From positions 9,701-53,558 of the forward strand of contig JANBPK010000966.1 in the NCBI GenBank assembly GCA_027579435.1: DNA of 43,858 bases, read 5' to 3'. The stretch comes from Candolleomyces eurysporus. Lineage: Eukaryota > Basidiomycota > Agaricomycetes > Agaricales > Psathyrellaceae. Shown one piece after another: positions 11,459 through 22,600 of this stretch. Both the position numbers and the translations under genes were made by a program. Each line of letters begins with the position of its first letter. Position 1 is the first letter of the stretch. Below the pieces are notes generated by a model that made no database searches, had not been told where the DNA came from, and saw nothing but the letters and a program-made list of their open reading frames with translations.

Positions 11459-12723
11459 CTAAGGCCCTGAGCCCGCGGGTGGCTGCCATGAGCGCTCGAC
11501 GATGGGTGGGGCAGGGGAAGGCGGTTGGTTTTGCCATGGAGAGTTTGGCCCGAGACCGTTGAGAGCTTGGGACACACCCCGAGCTGTACCACCACTTGGC
11601 ATGAACAGCCGCTGCTGCTGCTGCTGCTGAGGTGGTCCAAACATACCAGGCCGACGAGCTTGCGGTCCTCCTCGGAGACCCGGCTGCAGATCTAGTGGTC
11701 GCTGAAGGTGACCCGATTGTTGGCCAGGTGGCGCATCCCAATGCTGGGGACGTTGATAGTTGTCTGACAATGCTTGCCGTCGAGATAGAAAAGTTCTTGT
11801 GCTTTCTATTCGGTCGAGGTCCAGCGTAACGCCCTTCTCCTCCATGTTTGCTGCGTCAATGCCCAAGCGCTGTCTCAACTCCTCGTTCTCCTTCTCTAAC
11901 CGTGAAATCTCTGCCTCTCGCTCAACCGCCCAATCCTGGCGCCCCTCCAACCCGGCGTATCCCTGTTCGTCCAATGCGTCAAGTAAAGACTCGAGGTCCT
12001 TCAAATCCTCTAGGCCAAAACCTGATCCGTCGTAGTCTGGATCCATATTTTGGAACCGAGGGTCTTCAGGATCCTCTCCAGCCATGGAGCGAAGAAGTCC
12101 TCGCAAATAATGGGCAAGCCTCTGGAGAGACTGGTTGATATTCGTCGAGTTCTTCAGGTCTGTGGACATGGTGTTTGTTTCTCGGGACATTAACAGGGCT
12201 TCATAGTGCCGTGTTACAGTGTGCTCATGCTGCTGCGCTGCGAGCTGTGACAGGTCAAGGTTAGTATCATATATCTTGAAGTCGTGAAGATACTGACAGC
12301 GTGTGTTCGGAATTTCGACATAATTATATCAAGTGTTGATTCGTATTCCTTCAAAAGCACGCTCAACTGCTTGTTCTCGTGCATTAGAGTCTGGTTCTCG
12401 ATGATCATTTGCGCATTCGTTCGTTCGAGTTCCGAATCAAATGTTTCTGGATAAACAGCCTGAGCAGAGCGTCGAAAAGTACTATGAAGGAGTATTACCT
12501 TTCGAAATATCGGTATTGTATCTCCTTAGTGTAAAGCCCTGGCGTGAGTGGTCCGAGTCCTCCTGTAACTCGCTTGAGCAATTAGACGCGAAGAGACCGG
12601 TGAAGGACGCACCTCGAGTACTTGCACCTGTGACTGGAGGGTGGCCGTCATTTTCTGGTTATGAGACAGCTGCTCGCTGAGCTCGTTGATGAGCTGCCAC
12701 ATGCGTAGTAGTTCGTTCTCCAT
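11459..12723 (-). CDS. SIKE/FGFR1OP2-family coiled-coil protein (STRIPAK-associated)
   Basis: Four exons (12723-12613, 12562-12499, 12446-12298, 12244-11459) with introns of 50, 52 and 53 nt give 369 residues ending in TAG at 11459. The first 200 residues are coiled coil and match the SIKE family: [19 protein letters not shown], then [31 protein letters not shown] and [15 protein letters not shown]. Family members (human SIKE and FGFR1OP2, Sordaria SCI1) are subunits of the STRIPAK phosphatase-kinase complex. In fungi that complex controls cell fusion, septation and sexual development, and it sits at the nuclear envelope. The C-terminal 170 residues are low complexity with a run of six Gln and a Pro-rich end, absent from animal members. 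The gene is divergent from the fucosyltransferase-like gene with a 207-bp shared promoter. Family assignment strong; STRIPAK role from homology. Confidence 0.88.
11611..11628 (+). repeat. Trinucleotide repeat (GCT)6 encoding polyglutamine
   Basis: Six GCT units on the plus strand read as CAG on the minus strand and encode a Gln run in the low-complexity tail of the SIKE-like protein. The run is short and may vary in length between strains. Confidence 0.8.
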
Positions 12724-12930
12724 TTTGTGTCGAGCGCTGGGGAACTGCAATGATTGCCCAGCACCAAGTTCACGTCGTCGGACGCCTCTGCCACGCCCTG
12801 TTTGCACAATCCGTCGATGGCTAACATTGATCCGGCGCTGTAACGGATCTGCATTTGGCAACCGGTAACAGGTCCAGGCGCACACGACGACAACGCTGGC
12901 CGGTGCTGCGATCTGTTTTATCCTTGACCT
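12724..12930. promoter_or_regulatory. Divergent promoter, SIKE-like / fucosyltransferase-like
   Basis: This 207-bp interval separates two outward-facing start codons (minus at 12723, plus at 12931), so it must hold both promoters and both 5' leaders. I see no clear TATA box. Confidence 0.6.
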
Positions 12931-14952
12931 ATGCCACGACCCCAACCACTGAAAAATCTCTCTTCTGCTTTGCCTCATCCTGGAGATAATGGCGCTTTAA
13001 CACCAAGGACACCCCATTCGCGAACTGCGAGGCTAGAAGGAGGCTTCGCAAAGCTGCAGGTTTCCGACCCCAACGGCTTCGAAGACGACACCTTCATCGG
13101 ACAACAGCAAGCAGAACCTCTGCTGGCCTCTTCCTCTACTGGGAGGTTTCAAGGAGGTCCCACCTCAGGCAAGAGAACGGGAGGTAGTGGGTCGACGCGC
13201 GAGCCAATGTCGCCATTGACTCGCGTGCTCCTACTGTTTGGTGTTGGAACAGCCGGCATTCTCTTGCTCCTTATCGTGTTATCTTTCACACGAAGGGATG
13301 TTATACATCGGTTTCTCGGTCTGCATGCCCCTGTCCCTGTCCCTGTCCCGTCCCACCAGCAACATCACACCGGTGCTCATGTCATATCCTACGAGAATTA
13401 CACCAAGTTCCCCCTTCTTGGCTCAGAGTATCTGCAGGAATGCCAGAAAAGAATGTCAGGATTCATGCAACACGGAGAGTATTGGGAACAAGGCCATAGC
13501 CATGAAGGTGCCCCCGTGGATGTGGACCACTTTGACGGACCAAATGACAACATCTGCAACTCTACTGTCACCTACATGTTGGATGGGAATGTAGGCCTGG
13601 CAGCTGATCTTGCCCTAATGGCTCAGGCTGCTGCACTTGCACGAGAGGTGGGCGATACAATTTCTTGTGTGTCGAGCTCCTCACGATTGAGTTCCGCGCA
13701 GCGTAACCGGACCTTCTTTGTTGACGACACCTACTGGACCAGAGGAAAATGGACAGACTACTTTCAAGACGTTGCTATTACCCAACAGGGCCCAGAGCCA
13801 GGTTGCTCTCGCCCTCCGCCTGAAGGTGAGAGGTTGCTTTGTCACCTTACCACAGGAACCTCCAGCTGAAAGTGTGGACAAGAACTCGTTGCATGTCCCA
13901 GAACTGCTAGGTGAGCTACCTTCATTTTAGCCAGCCCCTTGTTACTGAATCGTGTAGACATTGGGTAGGCTGAACTGAGCTTTTTCAAGTGCCATTCCAT
14001 TGACGTAGACCGAAGATTGTCAACTCTCTGACAGCAAAATATCATTTTGGTCACGCATTTCAAAACCATTACGAAAATTCGTGAGTTTAAATTATCTCTA
14101 TCCTGTTCGAAATTGATGGCAATTGGACTTCTAGCTATGGTCACGATTTGAACCGAGCCAGACCTATCTTTGAACACTCCGAAGCATCCTTCAGCACTAC
14201 CATCCAACTAAATGAAAGGATGACGAGCCTGATCAATACCGCAAAACAGGAACTTCTCGCCTCCATCTCTACTCAAGACCCCCATTTAAACATCGACGAG
14301 CATAATACCGCTGAGAGCGATTACATCTCTGTGCACATCCGACGCGGGGACAGGATACCCCATGGTTGGGAATACCATAGGAAACCCATACCCATCAAAG
14401 AATACGTCGATGCTGTTCTAGAAACAATCAAAAGGACGCAGGAAAGCGATTCCTCTAAGCCACCAGTGGTCTATGTCGCTTCGGATTCCCCCGCTGCAAT
14501 CGATGAGTTCACCCAGGCATACCATGGTTCGACTTTCGCCCTCGCAAAATCAGTGCATTCGGACGTGCGGAGACTTTCAAGTCCGAAGGAATATCGCCAG
14601 GATACGTTTGACGCGCTTTCTCCGGAAGAAAGGCGTTCGCTCACGAAAGGTGCTTTAATCGACCTTGCACTTGTCACTGGGCTATGGGATTCGGGTCGTG
14701 ATCCGCACCTACATGCTACAATTTGCTCGGTCAGGTACGTGTTCACCATCCCCTTCGCCATTCCCGCTCTCGTTTATTGACCTGTTTCTCAGTTCGAACT
14801 TTGGCCGTTTGGCTGTGATCGGGCTGGGTTGGGACAAGGCCTTTGGAAACGTCAATAAGATGGGAGAGATAGACCAAGCAAACAAGCGATGGGTGGACGT
14901 GGATCTCAAGGGCCACGAGATACCCGTGTGGGAGGCGTTCGAACTTTTCTGA
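12931..14952 (+). CDS. Type II membrane fucosyltransferase-like protein
   Basis: The likely exons are 12931-13647, 13702-13825, 13866-13910, 13958-13964, 14009-14080, 14135-14734 and 14793-14952, giving 574 residues in frame. A cytoplasmic tail of about 97 residues is followed by a single membrane segment (about 98-119, LLLFGVGTAGILLLLIVL) and a lumenal domain, the layout of a Golgi glycosyltransferase. The lumenal domain has YMLDGNVGLAADLALM, RTFFVDDTYWTRGKW, KYHFGHAFQNHYEN and SVHIRRGDR (about 386-394). The HxRRGD-type motif is the GDP-fucose-binding signature of the alpha-1,6- and O-fucosyltransferase superfamily; the acceptor is unknown. The middle is least certain: the 40-nt intron at 13826-13865 and the 7-nt exon at 13958-13964 are inferred from frame and splice sites. 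The 54-nt intron at 13648-13701 has no stop and could be retained. The gene converges on the permease gene, with stop codons about 170 bp apart. Confidence 0.78.
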
Positions 14953-15123
14953 CCTTGCTGACATTGCCAGTGGGATATAGGTGATGCTTCATTTAATCAT
15001 TATCGCATATCAGTATACCCAGGTAGAAATGTATAGTGTGTATGTACGGTAGGGGCGTTAGGTGGTCGTCTACAACAATTCGTACATCGTCATTAATTTC
15101 CAAGTTTCGCGGTCCTTCCGTTT

Positions 15124-17216
15124 TCAATAGGCGAAGCGGAAATCCATGCGCTTGTTGCCAACATCTTTTGTGTTTTCAACGTATTCCTCTCGTTCCTACG
15201 TGAAACGTTCGAGTCAGAATGAAGTGCAACACTAATTAATGCAAGCTGAAAACAAACCTTTTGGGTCCACGAGTTCCAGGTTTTGTCGCGGCGGTGGTTG
15301 AGATATTTGTTAAAGAAGAAGGCGAAGATGTATAGGCAGATGTTCATACTCGCAATTGCAATGAGAGTTCTATTACCGCGTTTATCTGCAATAATTCGTC
15401 AGTACTGTTGTTGAGCAGAAGGAATAGAAACGCAACTTACAGAGCGGAGCATCGTCCTTGCGGTAAATGTTGGCGTAGATGATGGCACCTGCCTGCACGA
15501 ACATGTTGTACAGCGACGCCGACACCGTGCGTGTCCTGACACTGTAAGAGTTTCGTGATGCCCATGCGACTTGTATAGGATGGACGTAGGGGAAACCGGT
15601 AATCAATGTGACCACAGCATAGTAGACCCATTGCGATGTGCTCCGCTCGAAGGTGTAGAGGGCGACGAGAAGAGGGAGGGCCCATAGTTGGAGGATGACT
15701 GTGGCCGCGACGGGGCTGTCGACCTTCTCACTGAAGTACGCTGTCAACAGCAGCATAGTTGCACCGATGACCACCGAGGGAATGGACAACAAATTGGTCT
15801 CCGTGGTGTTGAAGCCGAGGTTGCGAAGGGAAAGGGTAAGGTATGTCTGAGGAGGGCCAACAGGCACTGAAAGGATATTAGCCATAATCTCTAGGAGTAG
15901 GCGGAGGAGAGCGTACTCATGTGAACGAGTCCAACAGCGTAGATGGGCCATAATCTCCAGTCACGCATGGCGTCCCAGATCATCTTAATCGACAGCCCTT
16001 CTCGATTGTGCATGTCAGATTTAGAGGGATCGTCGCGCAAAACACGATTGACCATGATAATTTCTTCTCTATAGTATTATTTGCGTTAATTCGCGTCTCC
16101 AAAGCTCAATAATGTAGACCAACCTTTCAGTAAACCATTTCCGCGTCTGCGTGGGTCCGGCGGGCATGAGATAGAATGAGGCGATGCCAACGAGAAGGGT
16201 CGCAATACCCTCAAGGAGGAAGAGATAACGCCAGCCTTCCTTCCCACCGACTCCCCGCATGCGCAAAATACCAGTACCAAGGAACGCGCTAACGATATCA
16301 GCGATGTAGTTGGAGAGCCAAAAGTAGGCCATACGAATGGGCACTGGAAAACGCGTCATGAGATATTCAATCGAACAAATGATAAAGCAGCAACTGACGT
16401 TCTCGCTTAGTGTAGAAATAAGAGAGGTAGAGGACGACATCAGGAATAAATCCTCCTTGCATGAAACCAAGGAGGAAGCGACATGCAAGGAAGGAGGCGC
16501 GACCATTGAGCCAAAACTGAGCAAGTGATACCGTGCTCCATAGAACCATTTGGCAAGGAATCCAAATATCGGGACCAATACGCTTAGAGATAAGCTGAGA
16601 GGGAAGTTCTGATAGTTGTCGTGAGCACAACACAGAAAATTATTTTCGAGAAGAAGCTCACCAGCACAGAGAAACGATGCTCGGAAGAGTGTGTTTCCAA
16701 GGTTGAAGTCGTTAGTCGTGAGCCCTAGGTCGGGGAGGAAGTTGTCTGAATTGGCCTGAGAGATGTTGCTACGATCCAAATCCAATGAGAAGAACATGAT
16801 ACAGGCCCATATCATGATGCGGAGGTCAATCTTCTTGACGACACTCTAAAAAAAGTATTTCGTCACAGGCACGTGGGGGAAGGCCGCGAAGCGTAACGTA
16901 CAATTTCTTCTCTCCATGTCCATCGTGCAAGAGGATCGAAGCGGTGGGTGTTCTCGTACTGGGGAGGTGGCCGATAAGCTTCCAGAGAGACGGGATCGTC
17001 GAACACCGACGGCTGGGTGGCAATGGCATCCAGGTCCAGCTTGGTGTTCTTCTTGAACATGGACGTGAATGGATTGCCCGCCACAGCGTCTACCGGTGCA
17101 CCAAGAGGTGGGATAGCGCCCGCAGAGACGTCGGCCTTGGAGCCCTTCTCGTCGAGCGACGAGTCTGAGCCTGCGTCCTTCGCCAGAGGCTGCTTGGAAA
17201 GAAGAGTGGTGGACAT
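15124..17216 (-). CDS. MFS anion permease of the Dal5/TNA1 (allantoate/nicotinate) type
   Basis: Eight exons (17216-16902, 16845-16662, 16608-16399, 16343-16124, 16068-15917, 15866-15441, 15385-15258, 15195-15124) give 568 residues. After a soluble N-terminus of about 105 residues come about 12 membrane segments. The first carries [17 protein letters not shown], the Dal5-family form of the DRxNIGNA motif. Later markers are [36 protein letters not shown] and [19 protein letters not shown]. The family imports organic anions such as allantoate, nicotinate, biotin precursors or dipeptides across the plasma membrane; the substrate cannot be read from the sequence. All introns are 50-62 nt with GT..AG ends. 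A CGATAA GATA-factor core lies about 80 bp upstream, in line with nitrogen control known for Dal5-type permeases, but one such site can occur by chance. Confidence 0.9.
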
Positions 17217-17521
17217 TGTGGAACAGTCCGTGGGGACGAGGAATCCATGGGAGCCAGAAGAGGCCTATTTATTCGACACACAGAGAGCGAACTTACGATA
17301 AGGGATTATGGCCAGGCATGGCGCTCTGAAAGCTCGCAATTGCGCCATTGCCCACCTAAATGTGATCAACACCCCATTTTGGGTGCTCTCCTTTCCGTTT
17401 TGGGTAGCTCCTCCGGAGAAGGCGCCATTCTTCAAACCAAAGCGTTGATTTTGTCGTCGTGCTTCAAAATCAGACTTCATGCGTTCCTGTATCTATGGAG
17501 CTGTATACATGTAAATTATCG
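17217..17521 (-). promoter_or_regulatory. Upstream region of the MFS permease gene
   Basis: This 305-bp interval lies between the permease start (17216) and the CCT7 stop (17522) and contains the permease promoter. A GATAAG core at 17297-17302 fits the HGATAR consensus of fungal nitrogen-regulatory GATA factors. No TATA box is evident. The motif assignment is tentative. Confidence 0.35.
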
Positions 17522-19473
17522 TTACCGTCGACCCATACCGCGGCCCCGCCCTCTTAACGCGCGCTGTGTAGTTCCTGCTGGCGCCTTTGGCCCAGGGTTC
17601 GGCTGCAAAAATGTCAGATTACCGGTGCCATTGTTCATTAGGAAGATTTTACACACCCCTTCGCTTTGTGGATTGCGTATCGTTTCATCAACACTCAAAA
17701 TAAGGCAGGCGGCCTCAGACGCGCTGCTGATTGCATTGATCTTCACAAGGCTTGGCTCCCAGACGAACGCTTCCATGTTGTCCCGTATCCCCGTCGGACC
17801 GTCTACATCAACACCAAACCATTTACCATCGGTTGCGTGCTTCATTCGCAACTTGTTCAACACATCTGTGGAGTCCAAGCCAGCGTTGTCACAGATTTGC
17901 CGAGGGATTATCTCCAGTGCCTTTGCAAAAGCTGCGATGATCAATTGTTGTTTTCCTGGAATCGTCAGGGCGTGCTTTCTAATGTGAGCAGAAAGCTCCA
18001 TCTGAAAGGCAATCGTCAGAATGAGTGAAATCTCGGAGTGTTCTGTCAATTCAGTACCTCGATCGCACCTCCTCCAGCAACAACTTCGCCGTTTTTGATA
18101 GCACGCTTCACAACCATGAGGGCGTCGTGGAGACTCCTGTCAACCTCCTCGATAAACTGCTCGGCCCCACCACGAAGGATCAAGGTGCAAGTCTTGGCCT
18201 TGGGACAACCTTCGAAGATGTTGTAGCGCTCACCACCGATTTGCCGTTCCTCGAAGACGCCGCAAGTGCCCAGATGTTCACGGGTGATATCACTGCATGT
18301 GGATTGGACAGCGCCTCCGGTGGCCTGGACAACCCTGCGGAGGTCACCTGCAGGGACCCTTCCGGCGCAGAAAATATTCCGGTCCGCGAACCACTGAGTA
18401 GCCAGGTCGCCAATGGGCAGCTTACTCAACACCACTTTTGCGCCAGTTTTTTCAATAGCCTGGAGTTTCCTATAGATGATTTCCCATTCGGCATCCACGA
18501 TGGCTTGATAATCGGAAACGGCCTCGACACGAACTTCAGCGTTGTCCTTCTCGGCCTTCAACTCCAGTTCCACGTTCAAACACAGAATGAGGGGGTCTTT
18601 GAAGTACTTCGGCTGCTGCTCCGCACCAGCATATGTGAAAGTCTTCTTGAAAGCGACGCCCTTGACGAGGAGGGAATCCTGCAGTCCACCACCTGGAACT
18701 TTCTTGACTCCAATCAAGGACTCGTCGAGGTCGTCTGGATCGAGGGACTCGATAGCCTCAACAACCATATTAGAGAAGAAAGGCTTTTCCGAATGAATGA
18801 GTTTTGAGGACATGGACGTTGAAGCGCATTTGAGCAGGAGTGAACGGAATTTTCTAGATCACTGTTAGAACCGCGTTTTTAACAGCGAATGGAGAAGATC
18901 GTACTCAGGATCAGACTTGTCGACAGTCACTTGAAGCTCCTTGATACGATCTATGGCCTAGATTGGAATTAAAACATGACTAAAGTGAATCGACAGGGTC
19001 ACCCACGAGTTTTGTTGCTTGACGGAAGCCCTTCATGATGATATGTGGACTAACACCCTCCTCGATATACCCCCGGACCTCCTTCAATAATTGGGCAGCA
19101 AGAAGGACCACACTAGTAGTTCCATCTCCAATCTCCGCGTCTTGTGCTCTGGCGATATCGACGAGGGTACGCGCGGCAGGGTGGACGATATCGAGGAGTT
19201 TCAAAATTGTAGCACCATCGTTTGTAATCTGGGCCTCCCCACGTTCGTTCACGATCAGCTTGTCCATGCCTCTTGGGCCAAGGGTAGTAGAGAGTGTCTG
19301 TGCGACAGCAAGACATGCAGAGATGTTGGAGAGTAGCTGAGGATTTCCCTGGGACGTGTCTGTGCCTTCACGGAGAAGGACGACGGTCGGTTGCTGTCGA
19401 TTAAACGTGAGCAATGCAATTTTGACATTATATCAGAGTCCAAAAAGCTGACCATCGGTAGTCCGCGCTGCAT
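17522..19473 (-). CDS. cct7: T-complex protein 1 subunit eta (CCT7)
   Basis: This is the eta subunit of the cytosolic TRiC/CCT chaperonin, which folds actin, tubulin and other proteins with ATP. Six exons (19473-19453, 19393-19007, 18957-18905, 18853-18058, 18001-17657, 17602-17522) give 560 residues, the usual size. Seen: [12 protein letters not shown] at the N-terminus, [11 protein letters not shown] (about 44-54), NDGATIL, the ATPase loop GDGTTSVV (about 96-103), the apical-domain stretch [18 protein letters not shown], the [12 protein letters not shown] motif and a CCT7-type GRGRGMGRR tail. The first coding exon is only seven codons long. The last intron (17603-17656, 54 nt) is stop-free and in frame, but removing it gives a better family match (NPQSEGPNPGP). 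The start lies 176 bp from the divergent RAD5 start. Confidence 0.97.
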
Positions 19474-19649
19474 TTTGGAGAATTGAAAGCAAAGATTTAA
19501 AGATAGTCGAGTCTCTTAGATGATCTGCTCCAGCCAGTTTGTCGTTGTTTGTACGACGCGCTCACGATCAGTCGCGTCGGCCTAAATGGATGTGACTCCG
19601 TGGCTCCCACTATACGACGCGTTTTTCTCTCCCCTGACACCCTTGCGCG
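19474..19649. promoter_or_regulatory. Divergent promoter, CCT7 / RAD5
   Basis: This 176-bp interval lies between the CCT7 start (minus, 19473) and the RAD5 start (plus, 19650). It must serve both genes. It contains short repeats of an ACGACGCG/CGACGCG type (around 19553-19561 and 19614-19621), which might be factor sites, but I cannot name one. Confidence 0.5.
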
Positions 19650-22600
19650 ATGAGCAACCCAGACGCATCCGCGGTGCCACCACCGGGAACATTCTTTGCA
19701 AGCTCCGACGATGAGGCGGACGAGGACTGCATGGTCGTCAACGCCGAGTCAGAGGCCAGAACTCAGCACTCTTCGCTACCTTCGTCACCACATGAATCAC
19801 CGCGGGCCTCTTCTCCGGAGGAAGAGAGACTGTTTCTCGAGGATGATGAGGACGAGGAAATGCTCTTGGAAGTTTACCGTCCGTTGCGAGTCCCTGACGA
19901 AGCACAGCAACCCCCGGAAGACGATGATGACATTCAGATTATCGAGAAACCCAAGTCTCCCTCAGTATTGCCCGGGAATTCAGCTCAGGGGGCCTCGTCA
20001 ACGAGTCCAAATAGGAAACGCAAGCATTCATTTGTCGAGCCTGACCCTTCGTCCCAACCCCAGCCTTCGGCGGAACCGGTCACCACCATCTCCTCTGCGA
20101 TGTACCTTGGCGAAACAATCATTGCAAACGCTTGGAGTAATGTCTCCGGAAGAAGTTACGTCAAAATTAACGACTTTATTGATGTCAAAAGAGACACGGA
20201 GGATGATGAGCCACCAGCCGCAAGCTCTTCCAAAACGAAATCAACTACCAGTTCCGATTCCAAGAAGAAAGATGGTAAAAAGCAGATGAAGTTATCAAGC
20301 ATGCTCAAACCTCTACCTTCTAAGCCCGTTAAGAAGAAGAAGGGAGATACCATCGTGCGCCTTGTCAATAAAAAAGGATTTGGTAGGTGTCTACGCCTCA
20401 ATAGCTCGGCCCTACGCTCATTCAAGCTTGAAGAGTTTGGAAGGCTACCTACAGACGCTTCGTGGTGGATATATAAACTCCTGGAACTAAGTAAGCACAC
20501 TGCTTCTTTGATTCGAGGCTCCCTTTCCATTGACCGAATTTCCCTGTAGACCTCGTCGAAATTCGAGGTATCATGACCGACTGCCCAGAACGGTTAACGA
20601 CTGGTATTGGGTTGATTGTCACCCTTCAGTTTTTTATTCTTCCTTCTGCGTTCACACTCCCGAGTACATCTGGGACAGTCGAAGACCCTCCTCCAAAGGT
20701 GATGTTCAATGAGGGTCAAGAAACCCAGGAAGAAGTGTAAGCGCATTCATCTTTGACATGCTCTCGTCCTAATACATTCCAGAAATTTGAGGGAACGGAA
20801 GAGTGCTATAGTGAGAATGTTCGACGTCCTTGGATTGAGACCTCAGGCTGGCGCCAAATCAAAATCCAAGCACGACGAATCCATTACCCATGAAGCCTTA
20901 AAGAAAATGGCGGCCCGTCCCACCAAAAAGGTCAAGGAAATAGTAGGAGACGGTGAAGAAATTGAAGTCGAAGACGGCGGAGACTTGTCCACAAATGACA
21001 TTGATAACATCTACAAGAGGTGCGTGTTGCTTACGGTTGCCGTGATTCCGCTTTTAATGCGTGCCCAGAGCTCAACACAATGACAAAATCATGGGCCAAA
21101 TGGAACCTGCGGAAAGTTTTGCCCTAAATTTGAGGTCCTATCAAAAACAGGCGCTATTGTGAGTAAAGAGTAAACCCTAATCTTAGAACACACACCGTTA
21201 TTCACACCGCGTAGATGGATGCATTCCTTAGAGACGGGGGCGATGGATGCAAGAGAGTCAAAGTCCATGCATCCACTGTGGAGCCAGTAAGCCCTTGATT
21301 TTTTCATTGCCTGGCCGATGTATTTTTCTCTCCTCCTAGGTATTGTTTCCCTCCGGACCCATCGACCGACGGCGTCATTGACTTGACGGAAGATGATAAA
21401 CCCTTCTTCTTCAATCCTTATTCCGGCGAGTTGAGCCTGGTCTTTCCCAAGGCCGCGAGAAGCTGCAGGGGAGGAATATTAGCGTGCGTCGGGTCTCTCC
21501 GCTGGTGTATCCAAAGCAACTCATTGTCATCTGCAGTGATGGTTTGTACCTCTGTTTAAGACTATATTCGCTGACGAGATAACTCATTGATGAACCGTAT
21601 AGAAAGTAAGTACCCCTTCTTTATTACCTATCTCAGCATTCTTACGCCAAATTGAAGTGGGCATGGGCAAGACAATTATGTTATCTGCCCTCATTCAGAC
21701 AGCTCTCCCCTTGGAGTCTGATATCAGATCAGAAGAATCCAATCAGAAGAAGGGTGCAAAGCAATTGAAGCTCGATCCATCCTTCAAGGCAGTGACTCGA
21801 AAAACAGGACCTGCTAAACCTCCATCTGCGACCCTAATTGTTGCCCCGACTTCTTTGCTCGCTCAATGGGCTGAAGAGCTCCAGCGTTCCAGCAAAAAAN
21901 GGAACACTGGATGTCATCCTCTGGCATGGTCAAAATAGGTTGGATCTAGACTCCATGGCGGATGAAGACGGGGAGGAGCAGGCGCCACTCAAAGTGGTTA
22001 TTACTTCTTACGGAACTCTCGCTTCAGAACACGCTAAAATGGAAAAGTATAGAACCCCAATTTTTGAAAGTACGTCCTCAATCAGGCTGATGGACTCTTC
22101 TCTCAAATTTTTTACTTTTACAGTTGACTGGCTGAGAGTGGTCCTTGATGAGGCTCATGCTTGCAAGTCTCGGACGAGCAAGACGGCTAAAGCCGTCTAC
22201 GCTTTGTCTGCCCGGAGACGGTGGGCAGTAACCGGGACCCCTATCATTAATAGATTGGAAGATCTGTACTCCCTATTGTGAGTCGTCTCTATATTGGCGC
22301 TGCACATGAGATATTAATGTTACGCTTCTCCCGAAGACGCTTCCTTGACTTCAAACCCTGGTCAGATTACGCATTCTTCCGATCGTGAGCAATACATTCC
22401 CTGCGTCAACGCTTTAATAGTCCTGACTCCTGTCTCTAGATTTATCACATTGCCGTTCCTGGCACGCGACCCGAAGGCGATCGAAATCGTCCAGGTCATT
22501 CTCGAAAGTATTCTCCTCAGGCGTGACAAGAGTATGAGAGATGCCGAGGGGAACCGTATCGTAGATTTGCCGCCAAAAGAGGTACACACTATGCCACCAA

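Noticed and set aside
13328..13345. CCCTGT triplicate in the fucosyltransferase-like gene
   Set aside because: Simple repeat encoding a short Val-Pro run in the stem region; too short to be notable.
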